The notes under the pieces: model-generated
What the model was told of the DNA's origin: nothing
The model's input: only the letters and a program-made list of their open reading frames with translations
Databases searched by the model: none
Source: Metamycoplasma arthritidis
Lineage (GTDB): Bacteria > Bacillota_I > Bacilli_A > Mycoplasmatales > Metamycoplasmataceae
DNA: 64,000 bases
Direction: 5' to 3'
Assembly (NCBI RefSeq): GCF_900660715.1
Contig: NZ_LR215047.1
Location: forward strand, 62,001 to 126,000
Position numbers and translations under genes: made by a program
Shown here: positions 1-9,011 of the stretch, in pieces
Position numbering within the stretch: position 1 is the stretch's first letter
Layout of the letters: each line of letters starts with the position of its first letter

Positions 1-71
1 AACATTTGTGGGTTTTTAAATTGCAATATGAAAAATTATTAATAATTTTTTTAAATTTTCAAGGCTAGTAG

Positions 72-195
72 TATAATGATTATGCAACAAAAAAGATTTT
101 ACTCTATATAAAAATTGTACGTTGCCCAAAAATAATGCGCTTAGTATTAATTTACTAAGCAGCAGCATGCGCCCTACATATGTGGGGTTTTTATT
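72..195 (+). ncRNA. Putative small non-coding RNA with its own promoter and terminator
   Basis: A TATAAT box lies at 72-77. A perfect 8-bp hairpin (139-146 with 153-160) follows, then a second hairpin (172-187, CCC...GGG ends) and a T-rich tract, which together form an intrinsic terminator. GCAAC at 84-88 can also pair with GTTGC at 121-125. No open frame of note is present and the next gene is on the other strand, so an RNA of about 110 nt starting near 84 is a reasonable reading. It lacks the GGAA-type SRP RNA apical motif and any tRNA or tmRNA feature. The terminator could instead end a transcript entering from outside the window. Confidence 0.4.
172..195 (+). terminator. Intrinsic terminator
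   Basis: A 7-bp stem with CCC on one arm and GGG on the other (172-187) is followed by a run of T residues on the plus strand. It closes the putative small RNA or an upstream plus-strand transcript. On the minus strand no T-run follows, so it does not serve the leftward lipoproteins. Confidence 0.65.
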
Positions 196-198
196 TTA

Positions 199-1206
199 TT
201 AAATTTCAAAATCAATCGCATCAGCAATACCGTTATCTTTTGCAATTTGAATCAAAAAACCTTTTAGTTTTTCTAAAATGGCCTTACCTCTAGTTTGAAA
301 AGAAGCGTCTAATAAGTTGTAATCAGAACTGGGACTGGTTGCTTTTTGAAAAGTTTTTATAAGTTGTTCAAACGCATCTTTTAAAGTGATGTGGTTAATA
401 TTTTCAACAATGTGTGGTTGGGCCGCTTCAAAATCGGTTTTTAAATGATCAAGCTCGTTTTTTCAAGCTAACATTTCGTTATGTCATAGCCCCAATTCAT
501 TAGTTAGATTAACAACAGCGTGGGAGTGATTATGAGCGTTACTATCATCTTCTAAATTAATATTAGGTAAATCTTCTTTTTTAGTAATTCTTTGTAAGTC
601 GATGATGTGATGCTTAACAAATTCTCATAAGCTTTTCAAAGCATTTTGCAGTCTAGCAATATTTATATCTTTACCATTCAAACGATCATCAACAATGGCA
701 AGATTCTCAAGAAATTGGTTGCTTTCAAATTGTAAATTTATTCCTTTAAGCACAGCATTAGCATCATTAAAAATTAAGGCGTATTTGTATAAATAGTAAG
801 CTAATTTATACTTACTCAAGTCGCTTACTTTAGTTGAAAACCAGTTTTTAATGAATTCTTCTAATGCTTGTCTATTTTCTACAATGGTTTGTTGTGCTGC
901 TAGTTCATTTAGACGTGCTCTTAGAAGTGACAAATTTCTTACTAGGGGAGCTCAATCAGCACTATAACGCCGAAAGTTTTCTTTACCATCAATAAATAGC
1001 TTAGTAATATCACCTTCGTATAATGCTTGAATTTCTTTGGCTAATGGCGAACTAATTTCGTAAGTTTTTTTCTTAGTTTCAGGTAAGGTCCCAATTTTGC
1101 TTTGATCCTCATAGTCTTCTCTAGTACAACTTGTTAAAACAATTGGCATTAAGAAAGTGGTTACACTTGTTGCACTTAATGTTATTAATTTGACTATTTT
1201 TTTCAT
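199..1206 (-). CDS. Lipoprotein of unknown function (335 aa), second gene of a lipoprotein pair
   Basis: The protein starts MKKIVKLITL and has a lipobox ending in TSC at about residue 25, so it should be a membrane-anchored surface lipoprotein. The ATG at 1206 is supported by a strong Shine-Dalgarno sequence, TAAGGAGGTG, a few bases upstream. It lies 16 bp downstream of the 617-aa lipoprotein gene, so the two are probably co-transcribed. The mature part is mostly helical. A short histidine-containing stretch (HNHSH) sits near residue 215. I do not recognise the family. Given the nearby ZIP-like transporter, metal binding is possible but is only an inference. The gene reads through several TGA codons as Trp and ends at TAA. 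Confidence 0.85.
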
Positions 1207-1222
1207 TACACACCTCCTTATT

Positions 1223-3076
1223 TTATTTTTCAATTACAGTAAAGGCATTATTACCTAAACTATTGTCATAGCCTTTAAAACCATTTCAATATAAAGTAAT
1301 AGTTTTAAGTACTTTTTCTCCAGGACTCTTAAAGTCAACATCATTTTCATTAGCATATGACATAAAACTTAATTGCAACTTAACTCGCCCTACTTCATAA
1401 GGAGTTGGCAACACTTTTACATCGATTCTCTTTACACCAGAGTTGATTTTGCCAGCTTCATTTTCAAGTGCATATGACAATAAGTAATTATTTAAAAATG
1501 ATGCTAGCAATTTAATTTGAAATGAATCATCTCTTATAAAATTGGCTTCATAATTAGCGCGAATATCATTGTTTCAATAAGAGTAAGCTTGCTCTAAGTT
1601 AGCACCTGCTCTTTCTAGTAATTTTTCAAAAGGAGTACTTGGATATTTGTCGCTTGCTTTTAAAAATTCTTCTAACGAAATCCCTTTTGGAATAGGATTG
1701 AGATTTTCGTTGAAGTTATAAAAGTCGCTTGGTTTTAGTTCATCTTCGTATTTATTGCTTAAAATCAGTCCTTTTAGTCGGTGGCCATGGTCATCAAAAT
1801 TAGAACTAATTCAAACATAGTCTTTGTAAGTGCCATCTTTTTTAAATACGCGAACAATTGCTTTAAATAGTTGATTCGTTTTTAAGTAGTTTGTATATTT
1901 AAAATCAATAATTTTATATTGAGCATCTTCTTGCTTTTTATCTTCAGGAATATCCACACTTAACATCTCATCTTTAAAATTTTGGAATAAATACATTAGT
2001 CCTTTTGCATTTCAAAATTCGAAGCTGGTTGCGCCTTTAATAAAGTGATTAATATTATCAACAATGTTTAAATATTGTCCACCATTGATTCTAAGTAGCG
2101 GGTTTTGAATGTATTCATTAAAAAGAGGGAGTTCTTCTTTTAAACCTTCATTCCCAACACCAAATTTTTGGTTAGTTTTATAGGTGCGAAAGTTATTAAT
2201 ATAGAATTTTTTATTTTTGTTTTCGGGTTTTAGTAAAGATTTATTTTGAAAATCAATAATATCTTCGATTGTAAATTCAACATATTCACTTTGTCCCGAA
2301 TATGATTGTCTCACGGTAGCGGCTTTTCAATTAATTTTTATTTCTTTAACACTCTTAGTAAACTTACTAATATAAAGCATTAAAAAATATTCAAACAACT
2401 TAATTTGGTCGTCTTTTTTAAGCCAGCTACTACCTTGAATATATTCGTTTTTAAAATGATTGTTTGCGATAATGTTTTTATTATTTTTGTTGACCATTGC
2501 TCTTTTATTTAATAAACTAAAGTTAGTTTCACTGTCACGAACTGCTCTAAAAATTAAACTTTGTAAGTCAGGGAAATAAGGTTCATCGTCATTGCCAACA
2601 CGATGGTAATCGTGTCCATTCTTTTGAGTTAAAGTGTTAAATCAAATATCGCTATAACCATTAGATAGATCCACGTCATCAAAGTTATATTCTTTTATTA
2701 ATTCGTTAATATCTATATCTTTTTGACTATCTCTTACAGCAAAATCAGAAACCGAATTAATAAATTGCTCTCAATTAGATTTTGTTTTAAAATCAAAACT
2801 GTACTTAGCGATATTTCCTTCATAATAAAGTTCGAGTTCCTTACCATTAAATTTGGCATAATCATAATAAGTTTTTTTACCACTTTTATAAAAATAAAAA
2901 ATCTTTTGGTAGTTATGCAAAGTAGCAATTTGCGAACCAGAAAGTCTTGTTAAATAACGCCTTGAAATCTTATTAATATCAAGATACGATTCATTTTTAC
3001 TACAACTTAGTGTAACTAATGGAATAGTAAGTGAGCTTATTGTAATTAAACTAAGTAAGATTTTATTTTTCTTCAT
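1223..3076 (-). CDS. Large surface lipoprotein (617 aa), function unknown
   Basis: The N-terminus MKKNKILLSL is followed by a hydrophobic signal and a lipobox ending LSC near residue 25, typical of mycoplasma lipoproteins. The frame stays open across several TGA (Trp) codons. The mature protein is rich in Tyr, Phe, Asn and Lys with no repeat or catalytic motif that I can name. A near-consensus leftward promoter lies just upstream (3101-3129). It probably forms an operon with the 335-aa lipoprotein. The signal-peptide style resembles the 847-aa lipoprotein at 9012, but I see no convincing overall homology by eye. A substrate-binding or surface role is inference only. Confidence 0.85.
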
Positions 3077-3094
3077 ATAAAATGCCTTTTATCA

Positions 3095-3172
3095 TTTTTT
3101 ATTATATTTGAATTACATATTTATTGCAATTTTCTGAAAGTTTTTAACAAAAGAAATAATAGTTTTGGTTAA
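3095..3172. repeat. Left copy of ~78-bp imperfect direct repeat bracketing the 3.2-7.9 kb block
   Basis: This segment aligns with 7943-8020 at roughly 80% identity by eye, with one or two single-base gaps. Shared blocks include ATATTTATTGCAATTT and ACAAAAGAAATA. The left copy adjoins the start of the leftward 617-aa lipoprotein gene, and the right copy adjoins the start of the rightward ZIP-like gene. This is what insertion of the intervening block into a divergent promoter region, with duplication of that region, would leave. Confidence 0.7.
3101..3129 (-). promoter_or_regulatory. Strong sigma-70-type promoter for the 617-aa lipoprotein gene
   Basis: Read on the minus strand there is TTGCAA (3124-3129), a 17-bp spacer, and a perfect TATAAT (3101-3106). 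The start codon follows about 25 bp downstream. It lies inside the left direct repeat. Confidence 0.75.
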
Positions 3173-3388
3173 GTAAATTTTTATTTATTAACAAATCGAC
3201 TATTTAAAAAACTATTTGTTTTATTGAGCTACTTATAAAAAAGAATTTTAGTAGTAAAAATTTTGTGTTTTATACTAACTCAATTTTGCTATTAATCATT
3301 TTATTTTAGACAATATGTAAAATTATTATTAGTATATAGTTTTTTTAACTATATGTGATATATAAAACATGAAATAGGAAAAAAAGCA
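3173..3388. other. AT-rich intergenic region with palindrome upstream of the cassette's first gene
   Basis: This non-coding stretch completes the 312-bp gap between the leftward lipoprotein and the gene at 3389. It contains an 8-bp perfect inverted repeat, ATATAGTT / AACTATAT (3334-3341 and 3347-3354), around a five-T loop. A weak promoter candidate is TAGACA (around 3307) with TAGTAT about 17 bp later. The palindrome could be an operator or a leader hairpin for the cassette. A ribosome-binding AGGA precedes the ATG at 3389. No RNA gene or ORF was seen. Confidence 0.4.
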
Positions 3389-4735
3389 ATGAAATTTTCA
3401 TTATCAACAATTAGAACAGTTGCTCAATTTGCAACGACATTTAACTTAAACAACTCAGTTAATGAAGAAGAAATAAGAATACTTCAACAACAAAATAAAG
3501 AAGAAATTGAAATATCAAAGTTAATTTCAGATGAATTAGATAAGAACAAGAAACTTACAAATTTTCTTGAAATGAGTAGTATAAAATTCAATAGATTAGA
3601 TGAAAAAACTAAACAAAATTTTAAATTTGAGGTGGCAACTTTTATTTCGTCGCTAAAAAAAATAATTACGGTTCGTTATCCGAATAAAATAAATCTTCTT
3701 AAAAATTTTTTGACGGAAGAAAATATACGTAAAGCGTATAGATTGAAGCATAAAGCAGAAATAAAAATAAAAAAAGAGATTGACATAAAAGTTAAAGAAT
3801 CCAAGGCCGAAGACAAAAAATATTTTGAACAAGTTAGGACAGAGGCCGGAAAAGTAAATTTCATAAAAGATGAAGTTAATTCCAAATTTGTGGAACAAGA
3901 ATTAAAAAGAATTAATGTAATTTTTAAATTGATTAAGGATGATATCATACCGTTACAACAAAAAGTTAAAAATTTAGCTATTTCATCAACGACATTATAT
4001 GGGGTGGCCGCTGGTTTGGGCTTAGCGGCAGCGGGACTTTGATTTTCAAGTATTTGAGTTCCTGCTCTAGCTCCCGTTGCGACTTTAACAAGTATTGCGG
4101 CAGGAACGGTTGGTATTGTAGCCGGAATATTGAAAGATATTTCGAATATTCAGCAGGAGAAATTGGGGAAATTATTTAAACAAATAAATAAAGTAGATAC
4201 CAGTGATATCAATAAGATTGATTACTTGGAACTATTTAATTCTATAAGGGGAACTATTAGTTTTATTGGCAGTTTATCATCAATAGTGAAAGACGGATAT
4301 AAAGAATTCTTAAAAAAAACCAAGTCCTTAGGCGCCTCAATAGTTAATGGAATAGATTCTTTAGTTGGAGCCGGATTTGATATTGATTCTACAATACAGG
4401 GTATTCAAAAAATTAACAAAGTGCATAAAGAACTGGCTGAGTCACATGGTAGATTAAACTCGCTAGGTATTTCATATCAAAAATGAAATCAAGTTGATTG
4501 AGTTGTTCTAGACGAAACGGGGCTAGATAAACCTTATAACGAAGGTGGTGTTGGAGGAAAAAATCTTGTTTTCAAAAATAGAATAACAAATAAAATTTAC
4601 AAATTAGATGAGTTGCTTCAAAAAACCAAAACCGAGTTACGCCTAATGCGCCTTGCTAAGGTCTATAACCCGAGAACTAAAGAATGATATATTCGAACTT
4701 GAAAAAATAAAGATAAACACGATAATTTAGGATAA
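3389..4735 (+). CDS. Helical protein with central hydrophobic hairpin; candidate pore-forming or toxin-like protein (448 aa)
   Basis: I do not recognise a family. Residues 1-195 are charged and helical, rich in Lys, Glu and Ile. About residues 196-250 form a strongly hydrophobic Gly/Ala-rich double segment (GVAAGLGLAAAGLW then VATLTSIAAGTVGIVAG), like the membrane-insertion hairpin of alpha-pore-forming toxins. More helix follows to about residue 365. The last ~80 residues are a distinct polar domain with many aromatic and basic residues, ending in KDKHDNLG. No signal peptide is present. It is the first gene of a block whose next four genes encode related small membrane proteins, an arrangement resembling toxin plus immunity loci. 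ATA and AGA/AGG codons are more frequent than in neighbouring genes, suggesting transfer. The role is inferred. Confidence 0.8.
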
Positions 4736-4747
4736 TAAGAATATAAA

Positions 4748-5461
4748 ATGAATAGAATTTTACTAGTAACTATCATTTTTCTTGGTAATTTTTTTCTACA
4801 TACATTAATCATCAATGTTTTGGAAATAATTTTTACAAGCGGAAAAGTAATATGAAATTGAAATTTTAAAGATGAGAAATTAAGGATACCAAAACATTTA
4901 ATAAAAGCTAGACGTAAAATTCTTTTAATTTATAATCTTCTCGAATTTTCATTAATTCCCATACTTATATTATGAATAATATTCTTATCCATTCTTATCT
5001 TTCCGCTTGCTAATACTAGTGCTGTTATTTACATTTTAACTATACCTATTGTTTTAGTTATTCCACGCAATCATCGTATTAATGGTGGATTAATAGGACA
5101 CTACATTCGCATAGTGAAAATGAACAAAAATTTTAAAAAGTATTTAGATATGTACCCTAACTTAACTGAGCAATTTTATATTGACGATATTTCAGCGATT
5201 GAATTATCAAGAGAATTTTGTGAGGCAGCATCCTTGTTTTTAGAAGGCAAGGTTAAAATAGTTATTTCTCCTTTTAAAAAGCTAAGCATTAACAATATTA
5301 ATAAGCGCGTTGCGGAATTAAAAGACGCCAATGAGATTAAAAAATACATTGAAGATATTTGTTTTTTAAATGAGGAATTTTCTACTTTAAATAAAATCCC
5401 TTTGACTAGACATATGATGTCATATCTTCGTATTATCTTAATTAAGAATAGTATTAATTAG
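4748..5461 (+). CDS. Membrane protein of tandem paralogue array, member 1 (237 aa)
   Basis: The gene starts with ATG 12 bp after the preceding stop, so it is probably co-transcribed with the 448-aa gene. Hydrophobic segments lie near residues 3-28, 60-90 and 90-108, followed by a ~125-residue polar C-terminal domain. The C-terminus contains MSYLRIILIKNSIN, matching the LSYLRIYLF...NNSAPFF endings of members 2 and 4. This marks the four genes as diverged paralogues. The family is unknown to me. The position behind a possible pore-former and the tandem diversification would suit immunity proteins, but an envelope or transport role is equally possible. It reads through TGA as Trp. Confidence 0.8.
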
Positions 5462-5558
5462 TAAGCTCGAAAATTGTTTTTCCAATTTCAAATATCACTT
5501 TTAGTTAAGAGGAAATTTATAATGCGTGATGATAAAATATAATTGTTAGGGTTCTTAG

Positions 5559-6281
5559 ATGAAAACGATACACATTTTAATTATTACTTTTTCAGGAATT
5601 TTATTTTTGCTTTTTATTCTAGCAATAATTTTAAGAAATGTCTTTTTTAAGAAAACGCTTTTTGTTACCCTTGATGCAGTAAAAAAACTAGAAGAACAAA
5701 AACTTAAAATAGATGTCAAGTTCTATAGCTGAGTTTATAAAAAAACTCTTATTATTTATTTACCTATCGCGATATCGTGATTTTTATGTTTAACTCCAAC
5801 AATTATCACTATGGTTATTTCATTAGATTTAAGAAATCCTCTGTTTTGAATAGCAGTATTATTAATCATTGTTTTTGGTTTTGTAACAACATTTAGTTTT
5901 TTTAAATTGTTAAAAATTGACCAACATGTAAATTCAGTTGAAACAGTTAAAAGATCTTGAAAAAATAATAAAAGTAGTTTTTTTGAAAATGAAGTAGACG
6001 ATCAAGCAAAATACGAAGAATTCACTAGTAAGCTTACAAGTAGCTTATCTTTAGATTTTATTGATCACAAAAATGCAGTAATTAAAAATTACAACTTTGA
6101 AAAAATAAAATTGTATTGTATGACAAAGCAAAACTTCAGCGCGAACAATTTAAATTATTTGCTATTTATTGACCCCGAATTTGTGCTTTTAAATAACCAA
6201 AAATTAGATTTTAAATTGCTTTCATATCTAAGAATTTATTTATTCCAAAAGATCAATAATTCCGCACCATTTTTCTCTTAA
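5559..6281 (+). CDS. Membrane protein of tandem paralogue array, member 2 (240 aa)
   Basis: The frame is open from ATG at 5559 to TAA at 6281 if five TGA codons are Trp. The first hydrophobic segment is at about residues 4-27. A second pair is at about 64-117, giving a likely three-helix topology with a ~120-residue C-terminal domain. That domain is closely similar to member 4: both have KNYNFEKIK/KSYNFEKIK, LNYLLF.DP.F, and the ending LSYLRIYLF..INNSAPFF. No clear Shine-Dalgarno is visible, only a weak TTAGGG. A short ATG-initiated frame of six codons precedes it and is ignored. Confidence 0.8.
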
Positions 6282-6347
6282 CATTTTTAAAAGCATATGC
6301 TAATTCATTTACAAAATTGAAATCTCTTACTAATTACAGGATAAATT

Positions 6348-7058
6348 ATGATTATATTTTTCTTAGCAACACCCTTTGGAGCCATTTCTTACATTGCATT
6401 TCTTATCATCTTTTATAAAAGACTTCATTATCTTAAATTTACGCAAGAAACGTTGCAATTTCTTCAAGATAAAAAAATGAAAATTAACATTAATTTCAAA
6501 AAAATGTTTTCTAATAATAGAAATATTTTCATAATATGTTTGACAATTTTGATTTTGCAAATTGCATTATCCACGTGAGGGGCTATTTCTGCACCAAAAT
6601 TAGGGTATGACACTGGAGGCATGATTGCGGTGATAGTTTTTTCTCTTTTGCTTATCTATCCAAACACACTAATATTATTAGTGTCATTTATCAAAAATAA
6701 ATCAACATACAAACAGTACAAAAAATATATTTCTACAACTAAAGAAGATTGAGAAAATTATTTTTTGCCTCTTAATGAAATAAACTCTGAAAGCGAAGAT
6801 AATCAACTAGTTTGCAAATATACTAATAATGAATTGAAGATTTATAAGTGGTGATCGCCAAAAATATGACCCGAAAAACTTCCAAGTCTAACTAAGCTTA
6901 AGAATAAAATAAGCACTATTAAAGAATTAGAAAAAGAAGAATTCATAAGTAATTTATTATTTTCTATGCCAAGAATGATCGGCCCTAAAAGAGATAGCTT
7001 ATTTACTAGGGAACAAATAAGTTACTTATATCATTTAATGTGCAATAGTGTAAAGTAA
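6348..7058 (+). CDS. Membrane protein of tandem paralogue array, member 3 (236 aa)
   Basis: The most diverged member. Hydrophobic segments lie at about residues 2-22, 57-77 and 88-112, followed by a polar C-terminal domain with several Trp residues encoded by TGA. The C-terminus EQISYLYHLMCNSVK is a degenerate form of the SYLRI motif found in the other three. Length, topology and position fit one gene family duplicated in tandem and then diversified. The function is unknown. A polar region with WW-containing segments distinguishes it from members 2 and 4. Confidence 0.8.
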
Positions 7059-7080
7059 AATTAATAAGGAGGTTTTATCC

Positions 7081-7800
7081 ATGACAAAAATTTACATACT
7101 CATCGGCATTCTAATAGCCATGGTAATTTTTTGCATCATTCAAGCAATAGTTCTACAGCATGTAATATTTAAAAAAACTATTTTTATTTCTTTGGCTGCT
7201 ATGAAACTGATAGAAGAAGATGAGCTAAGAATTAATCGCAAATTCTATAAATGGGTGTTTAATCAAAACGCCGCAAAATATATGACAATAGCAGTGCCGT
7301 GAGTTTTATTTGGCTTAGCGTTTTTTATCACTTTGTTATTCATTGAAGATACTAATAAGAGTAGATTTTTCCCATTAGGCTTATTAGGACTATTTTTCTT
7401 ACCAATCATGTTGCTAATTACGACGCCTTTTACAAAAGTATCAAGACATTTCAGTTCGTATCGAATTATGAAAAGTGTAGAAAATGGTAAAGTTGACTTT
7501 TTTAAAAACGACATTGAAAATCAAGAAGAATATGATGATTTTGTCAAAAAGCTTGCAAATGGATTTTTATTAGATTATTTTGATCAAAAAAATAAAGTGG
7601 TCAAAAGTTACAATTTCGAAAAAATAAAATCATATTGTCTAAGAAAACAAAAATTTAACTCAAAAAAATTAAATTACTTATTGTTTGCTGATCCAAAATT
7701 TTTAGGTTTAAATGGCGAAAAAATTACACTTAAAGAACTTTCATACTTGCGTATTTACTTATTTAAGGAAATAAACAATTCCGCACCATTTTTCGTTTAA
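7081..7800 (+). CDS. Membrane protein of tandem paralogue array, member 4 (239 aa)
   Basis: ATG at 7081 is preceded by AAGGAGG, the best ribosome-binding site in the array. Hydrophobic segments lie at about residues 4-28, 69-90 and 95-117, then a polar C-terminal domain. It is the nearest relative of member 2: shared blocks include FKKT, INNSAPFF, LNYLLFADP and SYLRIYLF. An intrinsic terminator follows 73 bp downstream, so it closes the transcription unit begun at 3389. The function is unknown. Within the toxin/immunity hypothesis it would be the newest or best-kept copy together with member 2. Confidence 0.82.
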
Positions 7801-7872
7801 TTTTATTAACTCTTTATATTATTAAGGACTTTAATAAAAAATCCTATTATCTAACCAAAAGACAATGGTAAA

Positions 7873-7920
7873 GAAAATAACCGATTTGGTATAAAACTAG
7901 ACAAAAGGTTATTTTTTTTT
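7873..7920 (+). terminator. Intrinsic terminator closing the membrane-protein array
   Basis: AAAATAACC (about 7874-7882) pairs with GGTTATTTT (7908-7916) and a T-run follows. The loop is long (about 25 nt). It lies between the array's last gene and the right direct repeat. Confidence 0.6.
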
Positions 7921-7942
7921 ATGAAATTATGGCCTTTTTGCA

Positions 7943-8020
7943 ATTTTTATTATAATTGAACTATATATTTATTGCAATTTATCCGAATATTTTGACAAAA
8001 GAAATAGTAGTAAAGGTTAA
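7943..8020. repeat. Right copy of ~78-bp imperfect direct repeat
   Basis: This copy aligns with 3095-3172. It ends 2 bp before the ATG of the ZIP-like gene. It still carries a leftward promoter (7949-7977) identical in -35, spacing and -10 to the one that serves the 617-aa lipoprotein in the left copy. Here, however, that promoter faces the terminator of the array. Confidence 0.7.
7949..7977 (-). promoter_or_regulatory. Orphan leftward promoter, duplicate of the lipoprotein promoter
   Basis: On the minus strand TTGCAA (7972-7977), 17 bp, and TATAAT (7949-7954) are perfectly kept. No leftward gene begins here, so any transcript would be antisense to the end of the array. It is best read as a relic of duplication of the divergent promoter region. 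Confidence 0.55.
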
Positions 8021-8022
8021 TT

Positions 8023-8988
8023 ATGTTTTTTAACACCTCAACTTTCAACAATAATGTTGAATTAACAATTTTGGTTAATTTGTTAATTTACATTGCTATC
8101 TTGTTAGGCATTCCTATGCTATTTTTAAGTTTTCTTTCACTTTTTAAATTGCATCCTACTAATAAAAAAACCATTTATTTGTATGCGTTTTCAACTGGAA
8201 TGTTTTTAATGATCGGAGCTGCGGGCTTTATTAAAGAAGGTTGAGTTTTGCTAGAGCAATGATTCCACAAAAAAGATGGCGGACTACTTTTAACTAAAGG
8301 TATTGTTGCCCTTGAGCAAAGCTTTATTGCTATGATAGTGGGATATAGCGCGATGATTGGTCTTGCGATTGTTATTATTGGAAGGTATGTTTTTATTAGA
8401 ACTGCTAAAGTAGATTTTCACAAAAAACATAGTGATCATGGTCACTCAGAACATATTACTTCTTTTAGGGATATTGACAACCCCAAGGCTGCTTGATCGG
8501 CAATTTTAATGCTCCTAAGCCATCGAATTATTGATGGGCTTGTGCTCGGGATTACTATTTATCAAGTAACTATCAATGGCGTAAATAAAGCCAATATTCC
8601 TTTGATTGTTACTTTCAATATCCACATTCTTCTAGAAATCATTATTGTTTATTATCGCCAAATGCAATATGGCGAAAAACGTACCAAAGCAATCTTGTTT
8701 AACTTTATTACTTTACTTTTAATTATTCCGATTATGTTTTTTGGAGCTTTTTTAGGGAAATTTCTTGATCGCATTGGTTGATTAATTCCTTCATTAGAAA
8801 TAATGGGTGGTACAATTGTGATTTTTATGTCAATAATTGAACTGGTTCCCGAATTCATTCACTACCGGAATGAAAAGGTTAAAACAATTTATGGTACTTT
8901 GGCAACTATTGCCTTAGCTATGGTTTTTACCCTAGTCCTACTAAGCTTTCATACTCATACTAGTCCACCTAAAATTGAATTTGGTTAA
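8023..8988 (+). CDS. ZIP-family-like divalent metal transporter (321 aa)
   Basis: A polytopic membrane protein with about eight hydrophobic segments. A histidine-rich loop (HKKHSDHGHSEH, about residues 135-146) follows the third segment or so, a hallmark of ZIP zinc/iron transporters. The helix containing LLSHRIIDGLVLG matches the metal-binding HNxxDGxxxG helix, and FNIHILLEI and ELVPEFIHY resemble the following H-E and E-PE helices. It would import Zn, Fe or Mn. The ATG at 8023 directly follows the right direct repeat. The next gene, a lipoprotein, starts 23 bp downstream and is probably co-transcribed. The substrate cannot be told from sequence. Confidence 0.72.
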
Positions 8989-9011
8989 AACAAAAAAATT
9001 AAGGAGCTAAA

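Noticed and set aside
84-187. SRP RNA, tmRNA or RNase P RNA at the window start
   Set aside because: Despite an AGCAGC element, the GGAA-containing SRP apical loop, tRNA-like ends and RNase P core motifs are absent.
2723-2953. Plus-strand open frame opposite the 617-aa lipoprotein
   Set aside because: It is antisense to a clear lipoprotein gene, has no ribosome-binding site and no recognisable protein features.
4040-7300. Apparent stop codons (TGA) splitting the cassette genes
   Set aside because: All are TGA, which is Trp in mycoplasmas. The frames stay open to TAA and neighbouring genes behave the same way, so these are not pseudogenes.
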